A DNA stretch of 25,226 nt, taken from NCBI GenBank assembly GCA_045106335.1, contig JBGCEM010000099.1, positions 1 through 25,226 of the forward strand. The letters are read 5' to 3'. Of this stretch, positions 23,428 through 25,226 are shown piece after piece. Every line of letters starts with the position of its first letter. The stretch's first letter is position 1. The notes beneath the pieces are model-generated. The model did not search any database. It was not told where the DNA came from and saw only the letters and a list, made by a program, of their open reading frames with translations. Made by a program: the position numbers and the translations under genes. This DNA is from Aliishimia sp045106335 (GTDB taxonomy: Bacteria > Pseudomonadota > Alphaproteobacteria > Rhodobacterales > Rhodobacteraceae).

Positions 23428-24640
23428 TATCGATCAAATCCGCGCGGATTTTCCAATCTTGTCGCGGCAAGTGAACGATAAACCTTTGGTCTATCTGGAC
23501 AATGGTGCGTCGGCGCAGAAGCCGCAGGTGGTGATCGACGCGATCACGCAGGCCTATTCCATGGAATATGCAAATGTTCACCGTGGTTTACATTATTTAT
23601 CTAATCTAGCTACGGACAAATATGAAGCTGTGCGCGGCAAGATTGCGCGCTTTCTAAATGCCCCGTCTGAAGACGATATAGTCCTGAATTCAGGGACCAC
23701 TGAAGGCATCAATATGGTCGCTTACGGGTGGGCTGTGCCGCAGATGCAAGCGGGCGATGAGATCATCCTAAGCGTCATGGAGCACCACGCCAATATCGTG
23801 CCGTGGCATTTTTTGCGCGAACGCCAAGGAGTGGTGTTGAAATGGGTCGACGTCGACAGCGTTGGCGCTTTGGACCCGCAGTCCATCATTGACGCGATTA
23901 CGCCTAAGACCAAGCTGATCGCGATCACACATATGTCCAATGTGCTTGGAACGGTCGTGGAAATCAAAACCATCGTCGAAGCCGCCCATGCAAAAGGCGT
24001 CGAGGTGTTGGTCGATGGCAGCCAGGCGGCGGTGCACATGCCCGTCGATGTGGCCGATCTGGATTGCGATTTCTACGCTATAACGGGGCATAAGCTGTAT
24101 GGTCCCTCCGGCTCTGGTGCGATCTTTTGCAAAGCTGAACGCATGGCTGAAATGCGCCCCTTTATTGGGGGCGGTGATATGATCCGCGAGGTCCACAAGG
24201 ATCATGTGACCTACAATGACCCACCTATGAAGTTCGAAGCAGGCACCCCGGGTATCGTGCAAACCATCGGGTTGGGCGTCGCGCTGGATTACATGATGGG
24301 TGTCGGTCTGGACAAAATTGCCGCGCATGAAGCGGGCTTGCGCGATTATGCCCAATCCAAGCTGACAGGGCTTAATTGGTTAAACATTCAAGGCAATGTG
24401 CCCGATAAGGGTGCGATTTTCTCCTTTACGATCAATGGTGCAGCGCATGCGCATGATATCTCGACGATCCTAGACAAAAAAGGCGTCGCCGTGCGGGCAG
24501 GGCACCACTGCGCCGGTCCCTTGATGGATCACCTGGGCGTCACAGCCACCTGCCGCGCAAGTTTCGGGATGTATAACACCAAAGCAGAGGTCGATGTTCT
24601 CGTCGATGCATTGGAATTAGCGCATGATCTGTTCGCCTAA
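23420..24640 (+). CDS. sufS: SufS, class II cysteine desulfurase
   Basis: A 406-residue PLP enzyme that supplies persulfide sulfur to the SufBCD scaffold. The PLP lysine is K225 in ITGHKLYGPSG, and the active-site cysteine is C364 in AGHHCAGPLMDH, the same number as in E. coli SufS. RPFIGGGDMI and EAGTPGIVQTIGLG are also conserved. The start is GTG 23420, with TAGGAG 9 bases upstream inside the preceding gene. No sufE or sufU sulfur-acceptor gene is present in the window. The operon appears to end here; a weak hairpin (GCCTT/AAGGC, 24668-24682) follows. Confidence 0.97.
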   Translation: MYDIDQIRADFPILSRQVNDKPLVYLDNGASAQKPQVVIDAITQAYSMEYANVHRGLHYLSNLATDKYEAVRGKIARFLNAPSEDDIVLNSGTTEGINMVAYGWAVPQMQAGDEIILSVMEHHANIVPWHFLRERQGVVLKWVDVDSVGALDPQSIIDAITPKTKLIAITHMSNVLGTVVEIKTIVEAAHAKGVEVLVDGSQAAVHMPVDVADLDCDFYAITGHKLYGPSGSGAIFCKAERMAEMRPFIGGGDMIREVHKDHVTYNDPPMKFEAGTPGIVQTIGLGVALDYMMGVGLDKIAAHEAGLRDYAQSKLTGLNWLNIQGNVPDKGAIFSFTINGAAHAHDISTILDKKGVAVRAGHHCAGPLMDHLGVTATCRASFGMYNTKAEVDVLVDALELAHDLFA

Positions 24641-24702
24641 ATGTTTCTTTGTGATCTGACCAACCGCGCCTTTTGCGAAGGCACATAAGACAGCTTTTGC
24701 GA

Positions 24703-24731
24703 TTGCGACCCCGTATCCCCCCGGCTATACA
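24703..24731 (+). promoter_or_regulatory. promoter of tRNA-Arg(CCG)
   Basis: TTGCGA (24703-24708) and TATACA (24726-24731) are separated by exactly 17 bases, and the -10 ends 8 bases before the mature tRNA. Each hexamer matches four of six consensus bases. This lets the tRNA be transcribed independently of the suf operon. Confidence 0.65.
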
Positions 24732-24739
24732 AACGTCGT

Positions 24740-24816
<77 letters not shown>

Positions 24817-24872
24817 TGAATTTGTGACAAGACGTTGATTTTAAGAGAAAAAATCACATCTCCGAAAATTGG

Positions 24873-24891
24873 GTCCCCCATTCAGTCCCCC
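24873..24891 (+). repeat. GTCCCCC direct repeat downstream of the tRNA
   Basis: GTCCCCC occurs at 24873-24879 and 24885-24891, spaced by ATTCA. It lies 57 bases behind the tRNA, in front of the integrase-like remnant. Paired short repeats near an integrase can be arm-type recombinase sites, but two copies are too few to claim this. Confidence 0.35.
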
Positions 24892-24908
24892 GGTCGGACA
24901 GGGGTTGA

Positions 24909-25199
24909 ATTGGTGTTTACAAGCAGCACCTGGCGAACTCCACTGAAGTTGATACCGCAGGCCTTGGTGTACAATTCCGAGATGTTGAACGTCAGATGAC
25001 TTTCACCTTCACGTCATCAAACGACCCAATATCAGAAAAGTCATTGAAGCGGCCATTAATACAAAGCGCGGCGAAGGCGCCAAAAGAGCCCATTCCGGTC
25101 TTTGTGACTTTTTACTGCAAGCGAACGCAGAGTGAAAATCGCCGGACGAGCAAGATAGCTGATGCTACTTCGCGGCGGGACAACCGGGCTTTGATCTAA
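24909..25199 (+). pseudogene. probable decayed phage-type integrase
   Basis: Two overlapping frames read as pieces of one protein. Frame A (24909-25199) starts IGVYKQHLANSTEVDTAG and later gives KIADATSRRDNRALI. Frame B (24989-25135) gives IRKVIEAAINTKRGEGA followed by KRAHSGLCDFLLQANAE, like the helical core-binding domain of tyrosine recombinases, in which a GA.RAHS..rd.f..A.aeG...NP..AT pattern is common. The resemblance is partial and depends on shifting frame twice, and no start codon or catalytic R-H-R-Y part is inside the window. Its place behind a tRNA gene supports the reading. It could also be unrelated non-coding DNA. Confidence 0.4.
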
Positions 25200-25226
25200 A
25201 ACGCGATAACTTCAACACTGCAGCGA

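Overview
The window looks like a core chromosomal segment of an alphaproteobacterium, most likely Rhodobacteraceae (Roseobacter group). I infer this from a CckA hybrid kinase next to recA, a TTAA-N7-TTAAC CtrA box, a GAAC-N7-GAAC SOS operator, an Irr-type iron box in front of the suf operon, an IscR without the usual cluster cysteines, and the gene order of the suf operon. No database search was possible, so the genus is open.

Layout. 1-793: the tail of cheB, then cheD and a doubtful 35-codon frame. 865-3294: a CtrA box, cckA and its terminator. 3392-4637: recA with its SOS control region and terminator. 4723-7696: alaS and a small DUF1330 gene. 7708-7994: an eroded IS66 transposase fragment and hairpins, one of them a repeat shared with the suf operon. 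8007-11549 (minus strand): icd (dimeric), an SMR efflux gene and typA. 11776-13980 (plus): a second, unrelated monomeric isocitrate dehydrogenase transcribed divergently from icd. 14144-15295 (minus): sufT-like, sufA-like and a TfoX-N gene. 15632-16285 (minus): an alpha/beta hydrolase. 16335-24640 (plus): an iron-controlled iscR-suf operon. 24740-24816: tRNA-Arg(CCG), followed by what looks like a decayed integrase.

How the genes work together. The dominant system is Fe-S cluster assembly. IscR and a predicted Irr site control a long operon: iscR, class I cysteine desulfurase, sufB, a small membrane protein, a YbjQ-family gene, a possible 44-codon gene, sufC, sufD, two multi-pass membrane proteins and sufS. 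Many junctions overlap by a few bases, so the uncharacterised members are probably co-translated with the suf proteins. SufT and SufA homologues lie just upstream on the other strand. The left part joins chemotaxis (CheB/CheD), the CtrA phosphorelay kinase and DNA repair (RecA). The middle is translation (AlaRS, TypA) and central carbon metabolism (two IDHs).

I found no CRISPR array, intact mobile element, prophage or toxin/defence cassette. The least explained content is the set of small and membrane genes inside the suf operon.
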